This document shows positions 21,401 to 33,300 of a DNA stretch of 64,000 nt, piece after piece; within the stretch, counting starts at the first letter, position 1; each line of letters opens with the position of its first letter. Source of the DNA: Colius striatus (taxonomy: Eukaryota; Chordata; Aves; Coliiformes; Coliidae); the NCBI RefSeq assembly GCF_028858725.1, contig NC_084767.1:4825501-4889500 (forward strand), in the 5' to 3' direction. Both the position numbers and the translations under genes were made by a program. The notes beneath the pieces were generated by a model. The model was not told where the DNA came from, ran no database searches, and worked only from the letters and a program-made list of their open reading frames with translations.

Positions 21401-22814
21401 ACCGCCTGGGCATGGTTTATTTTCACTGAAACTATTTGCACAGCACTACAATTAATGACTGAAAATATGAGTTTGCTTGAAAATAATGTATCAGTTGATT
21501 ATCACTTTACTGAAGGCAGCCAGGGGAACATCTGCCTCTGCGTGTCTGTATCTCCTCCTGACAACACAGGGAATCACTGGGAAGGGCTGTTGTGCTGTTG
21601 TGTAAACTGGAAAAAAGCCAAAGCCCTGGCAAGCAACTTAGTGGTTGCTGTGACTGAGGAAGAAGTGTGGGGTCCTGTGCTGGATGAGGCACTAATTGTG
21701 CTGTCAGGCTTCACCACAGCCTCCCAGGGTCCTCTCTTAAAACACCTACCACCCAGTTCACTGTCTCTTGATCCAGTTGCTACATTTTCCAGGGACTCCC
21801 AAAGTAAAATGCTATCTCCATCATCTGGAAAGTAATTATGTCATCACTACAGGAGCATCATTAGTCTGGCTTTCCACTGGGGCAGAGGGTAGCAGCATCT
21901 GACCATGCCTGACTTTACCTCTGTCAGATGCCAGCTCATGGGAGAGTCAGGGGACAAGAGAAAAATGGGTGGGGTAATAGCCAGCGAGGCAGAATTTCAT
22001 TCATCCTATGACACAGCCCATGTGCTGTGGTATAATGGGGTCTCCAGACCCCTTAGGCTTCTCTGCTGCCTTTTGGGAACATTATAGCCCTGGACTTTGA
22101 GGCTTTTTTTGGAAAATGTCACCAGCTTCCGATGAGTCAGAGTCAGAGTCCTGCTTCTGTGCAGCCTGCCCAGTGCTGGGGTCCCCACAGGCATCTCACT
22201 GCCCTTGTTTGGACTTCAGTCTTCTTGCTGAGGAAGGAGAGCCCTTTGCTGCTAGCACAGATGCTAATGGGTGTGCTGGGAGCTTAAGCTGGCAGGGCCA
22301 AGTTGGGGCAGCCAGTGCCTATGGGACAGACAGACACATCCGTGCTACGGCACCCTGGAGCAAAGGCTGCAGCTGGGATCTCTGGCCAGGATTTCCTCTC
22401 CTCATGCTACTGTGATTCACAGGGTGCAGCAATGAAGGTTGTTCAGCAAGATGACTACCAGTTGAAGGGGAAAGTGGGTGGAAAGCCCAGGGCTCATGCA
22501 GAGAGACCTCTGGAAGCTGTTCCACATGGCTGTGCATGCGTGTGTTTGCAAACACGTATGTAAGCATGTGTCTGCACCCAGGTGTGCTGAAAGGGATGCT
22601 ATGGCTTCAGATAAACCAGAAATGCCAGCACCAAGGCTGTTGCTGAACCATCCCCTCATGCTTACACAATCTTTTAACCTCTCCTAACCCTGGGGCTTTC
22701 CCTGGGCACCCCTCTCTGCAGCAATGGGATGGGGGTTGTCCCTCCAGCCCTGGGAACTAGTTTCATTTACCAGGGACAGCCTCACACAGAGACATGTGCA
22801 TAGTGGGGATCTCT
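18426..22814. other. Intergenic with AT-rich candidate noncoding element
   Basis: No gene was recognised. Positions about 19130-20440 are markedly AT-rich compared with both flanks, with several TTTAAT/TTAAT-type motifs around 19760-20040. This could be a conserved noncoding element, but no alignment was possible. The 161-residue open frame at 21350-21835 lacks recognisable similarity. Confidence 0.4.
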
Positions 22815-23160
22815 CCCCACCTTGTGGGGCAATCTCATTGATATTTACAAATATCTAAATCGTGGATGTCAGGAGGTTGGGGCAGCACTTTTTTCTGTTG
22901 TATCCAGTGACAGGACAAGGGGTGATGGAAAGAAGCTGGAACACAAAAAGTTCCATTTTAACATAAAACTATTTTCCTGTTGAGATGAGGGAGCCCTGGC
23001 ACAGGCTGCTCGGGGAGGCTCTGGAGGCTCCTTCTCAAAACCCACCTGGACACTTTCCTGTGCAGCCTGATCTAGGTGGACCTGCTTTGGCAGAGGGGTT
23101 GGACTAGATGGTCTCTAAAGGTCCCTTCCAACCCCTACCATTCTGTGATTCTATGATTCA
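22815..23160 (+). mobile_element. CR1 LINE 3' fragment, plus orientation
   Basis: It runs from about TCTCATTGATATTTACAAAT through GGATGTCAGGAGGTTGGGGC, AGGGAGCCCTGGCACAGGCT and GGTTGGACTAGATGGTCTCT to the tail CATTCTGTGATTCTATGATT. The tail of two 8-base ATTCTRTG-like units is typical of avian CR1. The copy is 5'-truncated and noncoding. Confidence 0.95.
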
Positions 23161-24118
23161 AGCCACCAGCAGGAGAAGTGGTGAGCCTGTTTTCTCAGGT
23201 TCCTAGTGCACATACGAGATTGTAGCACATTTTGAGCCCAGCTCCTGGTGATTCCACATGCAGCCAGCCACTTGCAGCTCTCCCCAGTGATCAGCCAGCC
23301 AGTGTTCAAGTCAGGCATCAGGGAATGAAAAAACACAATTATCAACCAGGTAGGGAAAGTCTGGCTCAGGTGATTCTCTCATCATCTCACAAGGGCAGGG
23401 AGGCAGGGATGAGAAAACCCAGTGACCAGGGACGTAGTCAGTAACATTCATTTAAATTAGCACCTTATTTTTCTTCCAGCCTTTCCCCCCAATCACTGCC
23501 ATGTCCCTTTTCTCTGACTGATGGCAGAGCCCTGTAGGCAGCAGCTTCCTCTGCACAGCCTGAGCTATGTGGTACATGCTGGGTACTGAATGAAGCAGGC
23601 GCCTTCTGGGAAAAATACGCATCTAATAATTGCCGTGAAAGCCTGTGTTGCAATGCACAGACACAAAGGGATGAAAGGGGGCTGCAGTAACATCCTGACG
23701 TTTCCTTACTTCTGACTCCTTGTCTCAGGCATCCCTGACACCTTTTTACGGCAGCTTTTGCAGCCAGTTTCTTCAAAGAAAAGGAAACAGGATTTCCAAA
23801 CCATCCTGTCACAGTGCTGGTGGTGAAGGTGTCCAACCAGTGCCATGCATTGCAGGTTCCTGCTGCAGCCTGGCCAGGGGCAGGGCCCTGTGCAGGTGCA
23901 GCTGCCCAAGGTGAGGGTGGCAGAGATCTGAGCTCCCTGCTGTCAGCTCACAACTGCCAATACCCAAAAATCCATGGCAGGGGCACCTTGGTGCCTCATC
24001 CACCTGCCCTGCTGGCAGCATCCACTACCCTTTCCCCCCATTGTGGTGCAGCTTCACAATGCCTGGGACCATACAAATAGGAGGGGACAAAGGGGAAGAA
24101 GTTCTGCACTGATGTCCC

Positions 24119-24393
24119 CTGAGCTTTGCCAAAGCACCCTGTCCCTCTCTGCAGCCCCTGTAATCCCATCCCCCTGAGCTTTTCCAAAGTACCCTGTCCC
24201 CCTCTGCAGCCTCTGCAATCCCAACCCCCTGAGCTTTGCCAAAGCACCCTGTCCCCCTCTGCAGCCTCTGTAATCCCAGTTCCCTGAGCTTTGCCAAAGC
24301 ACCCTGTCCCCCTCTGTAGCCTCTGCAATCCCAGCCCCCTGAGCTTTGCCAAAGCACCCTGTCCCCCTCTGCAGCTTCTGCAATCTCAGCCCA
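24119..24393. repeat. 55-bp minisatellite, 5 copies
   Basis: Five head-to-tail units begin at 24119, 24174, 24229, 24284 and 24339. Each starts CTGAGCTTTGCCAAAGCACC and differs from the others by a few substitutions and no length change. Because 55 is not a multiple of three, the reverse strand is open in more than one frame across the array, giving spurious 118-174 residue frames. Confidence 0.97.
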
Positions 24394-25689
24394 TCCACTG
24401 GAAATTCCAAGTTGCTCTGAAGGCAGCAAGTTAACAAGATTTGGAAATGAGGTCAATGGGAGAAGCTTAATTAGCTCACTGAACCGTGGGGACCAGCTCA
24501 CATCGTGCCTGCTTTCTTGGCTCCTGGACATTATTGATACAATGGGCATGAGCCTCGCCGTGACCTGGTCCTGTGCTCTTCCCTCAAGGAGGAGACACCC
24601 AGGGTACTTGTCAGGTACAGGGAAACTTCACAAAGGTCTCCAAATCAACACCATGGGACAGCCCACGCTGTATCAGCAGCACTGCTTTCCCCTTGCCTGT
24701 TCTCCCCAGCCCTGCAGGGACCACTGCACCTCCGCTCCTGCTGCTCTTCTCACCCACTCACCACCCCTGAGGAGGGCACAGAGCCGGAGGGGTCTGGCTG
24801 CAGGGCTTGCAGCAAGCTGGCTGCGTCACCAGCAGCACAGGCACAGCTCACACCACTGCTACCTGTCTTATCATGTCACCACAAACATCTGCTGCTGCAA
24901 GTAAACCAGCAGCAGAAAGGAGAAGCAAAGACCTTTCTCCGGGCGGCACTGCAGCCCCGGGAGCGGGAGGGATGCGGCGCCTGTCACGCTGCATGAAAAA
25001 CCCCTTTCATTAGCAGCAGCACCGGAGCTCGCCTGTTGGAATCCCGGCGCAGCTTCTCGGGGCTCTGCAGGCAGGGTGGGCACAGCCCTGCCTCTGCTCA
25101 CACCCTGGGAGCAGCTCCGATGGGTAGGGCTTTATTCTGATAGCTTCTCACAAACAAAACAAGGCACTAAATGGCTTTGAAGCCCTTCCAGGAATCCTGA
25201 TGTGCTGCTGGCAGACAAGGATGCTTGCTGTTTGTGAAGGAAGAGACCTCTCTCCATCCTGCAGCCCTCTCCCTGCTCGTGGTGTGGGACAGACACCAGA
25301 TTGCCAGGACAGCTTGGGGTGGGCAGCCTGGGCAGCTGCTGGAAGGGAACATTGGCACTAGAGGAAATGCAAATTTTCAGTGTAAATTGTACCCCTCTCC
25401 CCCACTTGTGTCCTGGGACAGTGTTGCTTTGCACACTCAGGTTCCACAGAGCCAAGCCAGTGAGTGAGTAGCCCGGGACTGGCAGCCAGACTCACTCAGA
25501 GCTGGTTGGCAGCAGTGCCAGGCTGGGTGAGAGCCCCATGGCGCATGGGGGGGGGGAACCTCACAGCAAGGGGGAATCAACCTGCGGGCCCTGGGAGCTG
25601 CGGGCAGTGCCAAAGCGCAGGGCAGCAAGGAGGTCCCCAGGCAGGGCAGGCTGCAGGAGCCAAAGCGCAGGGCAGCACCAAGGGCAGGG
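24394..25689. other. Intergenic between the two minisatellites
   Basis: Unique sequence. A small CpG-rich patch lies at about 24940-25070. From 25530 it becomes GC-rich, and a diverged duplication of CCAAAGCGCAGGGCAGC (around 25610 and 25660) leads into the next array. No gene was recognised. Confidence 0.45.
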
Positions 25690-26798
25690 CAGTGCAGCGG
25701 GCAGGGATGGACTGCGGGCTGGATTGCAGGCAGGGCAGTGGGCAGGACTGCAGGCAGGGCAGAGGACAGGGACGGGTGGCAGGCAGGGCGGTAGGCAGGA
25801 CAGCAGGCAGGGCTGGGCAGCAGGTGGGGCAGCAGATGGACTGCAGGCAGGGCCAGGCAGCAGGTAGGGCAGCAGGCAGGGCTGGGCAGCAGGCAGGGCA
25901 GCGGGTAGGGCAGTAGATAGGGCAGTAGGTAGGACTGCAGGCAGTGCTGGGCAGCAGGTGGGGCAGCAGGTGGGGCAGCAGGTGGGGCAGTAGGTGGGAC
26001 TGCGGGCAGGGCTGGGCAGCAGGTAGGACAGAAGGTAGGACTGCGGGCAGGGCTGGGCAGTAGATAGGGCAGCAGGTAGGACTGCGGGCAGTGCTGGGCA
26101 GCAGGTAGGGCAACAGGTAGGGCAGCAGGTAGGACTGCGGGCAGGGCTGGGCAGCAGGTAGGGCAGCAGGTGGACTGCGGGCAGGGCTGGGCAGCAGGTA
26201 GGGCAGCAGGTGGACTGCGGGCAGGGCTGGGCAGCAGGTAGGGCAGCAGGTGGACTGCGGGCAGGGCTGGGCAGCAGGTAGGGCAGTAGGTAGGGCAGCA
26301 GGTAGGGTAGCAGGTAGGACTGCGGGCAGGGCTGGGCAGCAGGTAGGGCAGCAGGTAGGACTGCGGGCAAGGCTGGGCAGTAGGTAGGGCAGCAGGTAGG
26401 ACTGCGGGCAGGGCTGGGCAGTAGGTAGGGCAGCAGGTAGGACTGCGGGCAGGGCTGGGCAGCAGGTAGGGCAACAGGTGGGGCAGTAGGTAGGACTGCG
26501 GGCAGGGCTGGGCAGCAGGTAGGGCAGCAGGTAGGACTGCGGGCAGGGCTGGGCAGCAGGTAGGGCAGCAGGTGGACTGCGGGCAGGGCTGGGCAGCAGG
26601 TAGGGCAGCAGGTAGGACTGCGGGCAGGGCTGGGCAGCAGGTAGGGCAGCAGGTAGGACTGCGGGCAGGGCTGGGCAGCAGGTAGGGCAGCAGGTGGACT
26701 GCGGGCAGGGCTGGGCAGCAGGTAGGGCAGCAGGTAGGACTGCGGGCAGGGCTGGGCAGCAGGTAGGGCAGCAGGTAGGACTGCAGGCAGGCGGTGCC
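25690..26798. repeat. GC-rich 40/41-bp minisatellite upstream of ABLIM3
   Basis: A long array of a 40-41 base unit of the form GGGCAGCAGGTAGGGCAGCA followed by GGTAGGACTGCGGGCAGGGCT. Within each unit a 13-14 base GGGCAGCAGGTA module is repeated. The left third is degenerate with CAGGCAGGGC spacers; the part from about 26030 to 26790 is nearly homogeneous, with TAGGACTG and TGGACTG variants alternating. It ends about 200 bases before the ABLIM3 TATA-like motif. Confidence 0.96.
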
Positions 26799-26799
26799 C

Positions 26800-27300
26800 G
26801 GCAGATGGCTGCGGTGCCGGAGCGGCGCATCCCGCAGCCGCCCCCCGGGGCTCGGGCCGGGGCTCGGGCCGGAGCCGTGCCCCTCGCTGCCGCCCCGCCC
26901 GGCGCTGTGGGCCGCGGGCTGAGCCGCCGGGGCGGAGCGGAGCGGGGCGGAGCGGGGCGGGCGCTGCGCGGCACAGCGCGGGCCCCGCCGCGCCTCCACA
27001 CCCGCTATAAGAGCAGCGGCCGCGGCCGCGCTCCGCAGTGTATGGCAGCGCCTCGCCCGGGACCCTGCGGCTCCCCCCGGGCCGGTCCCGGGCGCCCCCT
27101 TCCCGCCTCGCCCCCCGCCCAGCCGCCGGCAGCCGTGACCTTGGCGTCCGGCGGCTCGGGAGCCGGAGCGGCGGCAGGGGAGCGCGGCGGGCTGGGCGGC
27201 GGAGCTGCCCTGGGATGCGTTAGCCGGCGGATCGCACAGAGACATTTCTCCTAGGGAGGAGAGAAGCTCCCTCCTCCCGCTGACGTGAGGGGGGGACGGA
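26800..27300 (+). promoter_or_regulatory. ABLIM3: ABLIM3 CpG-island promoter
   Basis: A very CpG-rich block. It includes GGGGCGG and GAGCGGGGCGG Sp1-type boxes at about 26930-26965 and a CTATAAGAG TATA-like motif with TATAA at 27006-27010, followed by GCGGCCGCGGCCGCG. If the motif works as a TATA box, transcription would start near 27035-27040. The first exon then runs to 27383. The start site is inferred. Confidence 0.8.
27042..27254 (+). other. Possible upstream ORF in the ABLIM3 5' UTR
   Basis: A 70-codon frame begins ATGGCAGCGCC at 27042 and stops at 27254, which is 116 bases before the ABLIM3 start codon and in a different frame. If transcription begins at the inferred TATA-directed site, its ATG would be only a few bases from the cap and probably skipped. 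The composition (Gly, Ala, Pro, Arg) reflects the CpG island, so a protein function is unlikely. Confidence 0.3.
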
Positions 27301-27370
27301 AGAAAAAGGATTTAAAGAGCATCTTTGCCCCCCTTTTGTTGAATGAGAAGGACAGAGGAGGACCCGCAAG

Positions 27371-27383
27371 ATGAGCACTAGCA
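27371..27383 (+). CDS. ABLIM3: ABLIM3 coding exon 1 (four codons plus one base)
   Basis: ATGAGCACTAGCA encodes Met-Ser-Thr-Ser plus the first base of Ile5, then GTAAGTA. The frame joins exactly to TTCCCTATCAG in exon 2, reproducing the ABLIM3-specific N-terminus. The 5' UTR fills the rest of the exon from about 27036. Confidence 0.93.
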
Positions 27384-30300
27384 GTAAGTACGGCTTTCCC
27401 TTGCCTTTGCTTGGGAGTGGGGCTGGTATCGCACTGATCTGGCTGCGAGGAACTGGAAAGAAAATGTCACGGCAGGGCTGACAAGCCTAATGGGGGGGAT
27501 GTCTTAACATTTTCCTGCCTGCCTTTTCGTTTCTGACAGGCTCTGGCTTTGCTGGCCCTTGTCTAGTCTGGGCTAAGCCCCAGTGCTTATCTCCTCTGAG
27601 TACTTTCCTTGGCTCGTATTTCTGGGGTTTGGAGGGCAGATCATGGGCTTAAATGTCTATATGCAACATGGTGAGAGGGAGCCCTCTGACAGGCAGCAGG
27701 CTCACTTGCTGATGCCACTGCCGATGTATAAATGAACATAGCAGGGAACAGCCAACGTGGAGGAGGAGCAGGGAGAGACCCAGAAACCAGGGACCTGAGC
27801 AAAGCACAGGTGCAATACTGAAAATCAAGTACCATCTGGGGATGTGGGTGTCTTCTATTGTGTGTGAGAGAGCAGGGACAGAGGCACTCATGCACTATGA
27901 ATTTCTAAAGAAGCAGGGCTTGGAAATGTGCTGCATAAGATGAGAACTGGCACCCACTACTAGTCTGGTTACTTCTGCTTTTGTGTCCTTGTTGCAAAGT
28001 CTGGAAGGATTGATCAGGTCTGATCGAGTCACAATCAGTCTCTTTTTTTCCCTCACTGATATGATGTGTGACAGCTGTACCCACCCCACTAGCACAGGTT
28101 TGATCCATTGCTTTAAAAAACACTGACCTCCCAGCCAAAGGACTTGATGCAGATGGCCACCTGAGGGTCTTCCCCCTGGGATAACCAGCCCAGGGAAGGT
28201 GCTCTCCCTCCTGCAGGTCCTCCAGGCTTTGCCAAGGCAGGACTCCCCCACGCAGACAGCAACAGAGCAGTGACTTCTCCATTGCATTGGTGTGTTGAGG
28301 TTTCTCAATCTGAGAGCTTGGGGTGGTTCCCAAGCAAAACACCGTGAAAAATGCCTTGGCACGCTGCAAGGCAACAGAACAGGCGATTCCAGCTCTGTTG
28401 GGCTGTGTCAGAGGTGAGAACTTTCTGGGTGTCCTCTGCAGGAGCCACACCTGGGACAGGAGCTAGCCCCCTTCCTGAGGGAGTGAGGCTGGCAGTGCCC
28501 AGGTAGGAAACAATAGGGACTGATTCTTTCTGAGCCATCTGGATGCCTGATAACAAAGGGCTCTCCCTCTGCCTTGCTGGGTGATGAGCTCAGGGCTGGG
28601 ATGGCACACGGTGCTCGCTGGGGTCAGTGACCGCAGCAGTCAGGTGAGACTGTTAAGCTTCCTGTAACCTGATTTTGACAAGTGCATGTTGATTCCTGTT
28701 GGGATTCCTTTCCACCTTGATAAGGGCTGTTTACAGTACTGGTGTGTTCTATCTATCTGATTGTGCTGCAAAACTCCTTCCCTGGATCCTCCCCCATGCA
28801 GAGAGAGGTGCCAGCAGAAACGTGCTGCCCGCCTGTTGCTCTGCCGTGACTCACGGGAGGAGGCCGTGGGGCAGGCAGCAAGCACAGAGCTGGGAGCCTC
28901 TTGGGAGGTGCTGCTCCTTCTGCCACTGCCTTGCTCTGTGACCTCAGGCACATCACTTGGCCATGCCTCAGCTTCTGCATTTGCCAGCAGCAGGCAGCTA
29001 ACATGGCTTTTGCCCAGCCCTTTGGATGGTTTTGCAATCTGTGCCCAAATATTGCTGTTGCCTCTAAGTACACAAGGGCTTAAGTAAAGGTTTGGGAACT
29101 TTTGGCATCTTCCTGTGCTATGGGCTGATTACTTTTGGGTGACTTATGGTCCCTCTGGGTACAAGAGCTGTGCAAACCCTGCAAAGCTTCCCATTGCAAC
29201 CCCAAGCAGGGCTTGCCATGCCCAAATGCTGGTTCTGTGAGCAATGTTGTCTCTATCCTCAGCATGTTCTGTGACTGGTGTGAATGTTGCCAAAAACTGT
29301 GTCTACCCTCTTGCTGCTGCCTCCCCCAGCTCTGTGATTCCCACCCAGCCTGTTTCCCTCAGGTCTGTGTGCCTGCAAAGCAAAAAGGGAGCCCAGTCAC
29401 CTTGTGTCAGTGCCTTCTGTGCCATCTCTATTTCACCCCACTGCTGCTACCTGCCAGTGACCTGCAATGGTTTTTGCAGCCCCTTGCTAGGGAAGTGCAG
29501 TGCCACTTGTTGGTTAAAGGCTTCCCAGCTCTGCTTGCAGCTCTGCCTCCCAGGTATGGCCAACTCTGCTGCTCTCTGCTTTGGGTTTTTGGTTGGTTGT
29601 TTTTTTTTATCCCAGCCCCTGGAGTGGGGTGGAGCTGGAATGTGCTGGCACCCAGCTGGCAGGCTTGCCTGCGCTCCAGCAGCCCTGGTCTGGTCTCTGC
29701 CCTGGTGTGCAGGACTCTACCTGTGCAGATCTGAGGAGTGGGACACAGAAGAGGAGGATGGATGATGAAGCCATCAAGTCAATGAGATGCCCAGATGAGG
29801 ATAAAATACCACTATCTGATCTGTGAATTCCCACCACTCCTTTCCACCTGGTGTATTTTGGCAATGTTTGTGTTCTGTCTGAAGCTGATGTGAGGCAGGA
29901 AAGCTGAGGCTGTGGGCCACTGCTGGCCTCAAGCCACCTTAGTATGCAAAACATCTGAAGATGATCCATGCACAGCACACAGGACTCTCACCTGCCTTTA
30001 CTGAGGGGACAGGGGGTTGCTTGTGTGGGTCCCGAAGTTGGAGTCTCCATGTCATCGTCACTCCCATGATGCAGGGAAGGCAAAGCCATATGGAAATCTT
30101 GCTTTTAAGAGGAAGAGGAAAATGCATTTGCTCATGGGTATAAACTCATATCCTGAGGCTGCAGAGCAGACCAGGTGGCTTTGAGGGTGCAGGGGTTGTG
30201 CTGGCCAGGAAGGTGGCTTCTCCTCCTGGTCTCACCAGATGCATGGGGAGTATTGGGAGGGCATGGTGTTGATATTTACATTAGCTGTGCTATTTATACC

Positions 30301-33300
30301 TCCCACTATGATTAGCACTCCTAATTGGTTGCAAATGGATTCATACATTTGTAAACAGGTCTATCAGTGTTGCTCTGCTTTTCTGTTGAAGCTGGATCCT
30401 GTAGTACAAACCTTTGTCCAAGAGAACATCCCTTAAAATCACCCACTGAAATGTGAGCTCAACCTCTCCCTCAAACTGGCGTGGTGCAGCAAGCTTCATG
30501 TGACCAACACTGTGTCTGTGCTCATTAAAAGGCAAAGGGTTAAAGCTCTTCAACTGCCCCAGGGATTTAAGACTCTCTGAAATAAGTGTGAATAATCCCT
30601 TCTGCTGCTTTGAAGTGAGCCATCAGGTTTGGGTGCTGTGGGCCCATGCAATGAGCACAGCCTGTGAGTAAGAGCCAGCCTGGTGGGACCTACATGAGAT
30701 GGCATTTGTGCACTGTCTCTTTTGGCCCAGCTCTGTCGGGGCAGAAGGAGGGCTACTGGAAGTCATGGCACTGGTCTTGCCATGACCAAAGTGCCCCTTG
30801 TTGTTGTGGGCTGCTGGAGTCTGAGCAAACACAACTCCTGGGGGAGATGAAACCCCAGGGAACTCCTGGGTCAAACCAGGTTTGGCACGAATGGGATTTG
30901 TGTTGCAACAGGTGATTGAAACTGGCTCACAAACTGGAGCTCTTCCAGGCTCCCTGCTGTCTCCAACATGCAGCCTGAAGAGGGAGACCAGGATCTGTCA
31001 CCATGGCAAGTGAATTCAGGGTGAGGGGAACCATTGCCACCTATTCCCCATCCGCTTCTGAGCAGCTGCTGGCCTCTTGGAGCATGGGGAGCTCTTGCAG
31101 ACGGTTTGGTATGCAAAGTGGAAAGCTTTCCCAGACCATCCCAACCCCTGGCACCTCTCAAATGCCTGCTCAGAGGCATCCCTAGTCCCAGAAAGTCAGG
31201 GAAGGAGACATGAGGAAAGGCTGGCCAGCTAAGCATTTGGGCAGGAAGGCTTTGTGACAGATATTGATGAATGCAGCATGTTCACTTGGTTATTTTTGTC
31301 TTTCCTAAGTTGTGTTCCCTGTTACATGGTGATCCACTAAGCATAATTACCCAGTAATCTCCAAGCACATGTGGTTACAAGGTGTTTACCAGCAAACTCT
31401 ATTAAGTCCCCATGTAATTAAAGAGGAATCCCATGGTGCCGCCCATCTCTGGGAGCTCCAGCTCTGCTCTGTACAGCTCATTAGGCTGGATGATTCACAA
31501 GCCCTCTCCACCCAGTGGGGTAGGACCTTCTGAGGGTGTCATGGTGTTTCTCCTGTGTTCAGAGGTGCAGTGATCCTGGAGGGATCAGCCTGTCAGTGTC
31601 CCAAGCAGCATTAGTGTCTTCTCTGGAAGGAGGCTCTAGTTTTTGCAGGGGTGACACCAGGCCTGGAGGGTAAGGGTACAGATGAGCTTTTTCATTCATA
31701 GACCTTGTGGTTACTGGTCAACATAGGTTCCCTTTGTCTTTGCCACAGATGTGCAGTGAACTGAGGACAAAGCACAGCTTTGGATGGGCTGCAGCTCCTG
31801 ATGTGCAGCAGGAGTGGGTTTCACACATAATTCCTTCCCTCCTCCTCTGAGCAGACTCAGAGGACAAGGCATGTGTGCAGGTTGGACATGGGGAGAAAGG
31901 AGAGACACAGGCAAGACAGTCTTGCAAGAGATGAAAAGTTGACTTCCTAGTATGTTGTCTTCAAACCCAGCCATGAACGTTACCTAGCATCCGTGTTTCT
32001 CCAAGGAGGGCTCTAGCACTGTGTTCTGCAGAATTTGGGCACCAAGGAAAGCTCTAGGCTCTCTACCCACATCTTGGCCTTCTCAATTAGCACCCAAGCC
32101 TGACTCTGCCACAACCAACCCGATATAAATTGTCCCCTCTGTTCTTCTGGGCAGAATAGCAAAGGGAAATCATCCGTTGTATTCACTTTGGTGCCAGAAA
32201 ATTCAGAGCCCAGGCAGCTTCTGTCTGTCCTCAGGCTGGTGGACTGTGTGCTCTCACCAAGCTTCCTTCAGGCTCTCCTGCAAACTGTCTCTCTTGGCAG
32301 CTTGCCCTTGGAAGCACAGAAGCCATGGAAAGTGGCCCTGCAGGCCAATGAAGTGCACGCAATGGAAGCAATTGAATTATTTCAAGGGCCTACCTTGCTC
32401 TTGTAAAATAAATAGCAAGCCTTCTAATGACCAAGTGACAATTGGTTTAGGCAGATAATTGTATTTGTGATGCCAGCAGGCTGGGCTAATGACTGACTGT
32501 CCTGTTATCAGCAAGGAGGCAACATGGTGCTGCCTTTACTCTCTGCAGAGCTGCAAAGGGGAGAAGGCAAACGCACCAAGTTCCTGCCAGACCCTGCAGT
32601 CCTAGCGTGATGGTGCCATAATGAAATGGTTGGAACATCTAATTAGATATTTTTAGACTAAATACATCAGTGCCTCTCAGTTATGAGCACTGCAGCACCT
32701 CCAGAAAGCATCCTGGGGGTAGATGGGTGATGGCAAGGACTCAGGTGGAGAGTGATGAGGCAAGGAGAGAGCTTTGCAGGATGAAAGTAGGGAGTAACCA
32801 AAGGGAAGGCAGAGCCCAAGTCTGGATGGTTCAGGTCCAGGAAGTTTGTGAGCAGCTCAGGGCAAGTGTGGCAGTGTGACTGGCAGCATGCAGCAGGGAA
32901 GGTGATTCTTGCCTGGAGGATACCTAGGCTGGTCCAGACCCTCCTGTGCCCAGCATCTCTGCCTCTCGAGTCTGTAGGCTCAGTAAATCACTGTGGGGAA
33001 GTAGAAGAGCTGGAGTGCACCGATGCTCAGTCCTGATGGAACATACTTTGCTTCCTAGAAAGGGTCTGTCTGAAGCTTACCACCACCAGACTGATCTATC
33101 ATGGCAGCAGACTTGCATGTACAGCTCCCATTTGTTTGATGAGGGCTCATGTTTTTGGTGGGCCATAGTTTATACATGCAGGCTTCATTTTGGTTATAGT
33201 CTTTGAATGCTTTAGCAGTATGAGCCATAAGCTCTGGCCTTCTGCACTGCCTCGGGCGGCAGCCTGAAAGAACACGGAGCTGGTGCCATGGTTTCCTTAT

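Noticed and set aside
21350-21835. 161-residue plus-strand open frame in the intergenic region
   Set aside because: No known domain, no splice context and no promoter; length is within chance expectation.
24119-24393. CRISPR-like array of regular repeats
   Set aside because: Units are contiguous with no unique spacers, and the DNA is vertebrate.
24025-24549. 118-174 residue minus-strand repeat proteins
   Set aside because: They are explained by the 55-bp tandem repeat, which is open in multiple frames.
25437-27245. 602-residue minus-strand open frame and overlapping 474- and 269-residue frames
   Set aside because: They are translations of the minisatellite and CpG island, with repetitive Cys/Pro/Leu/Ala content and no known domain.
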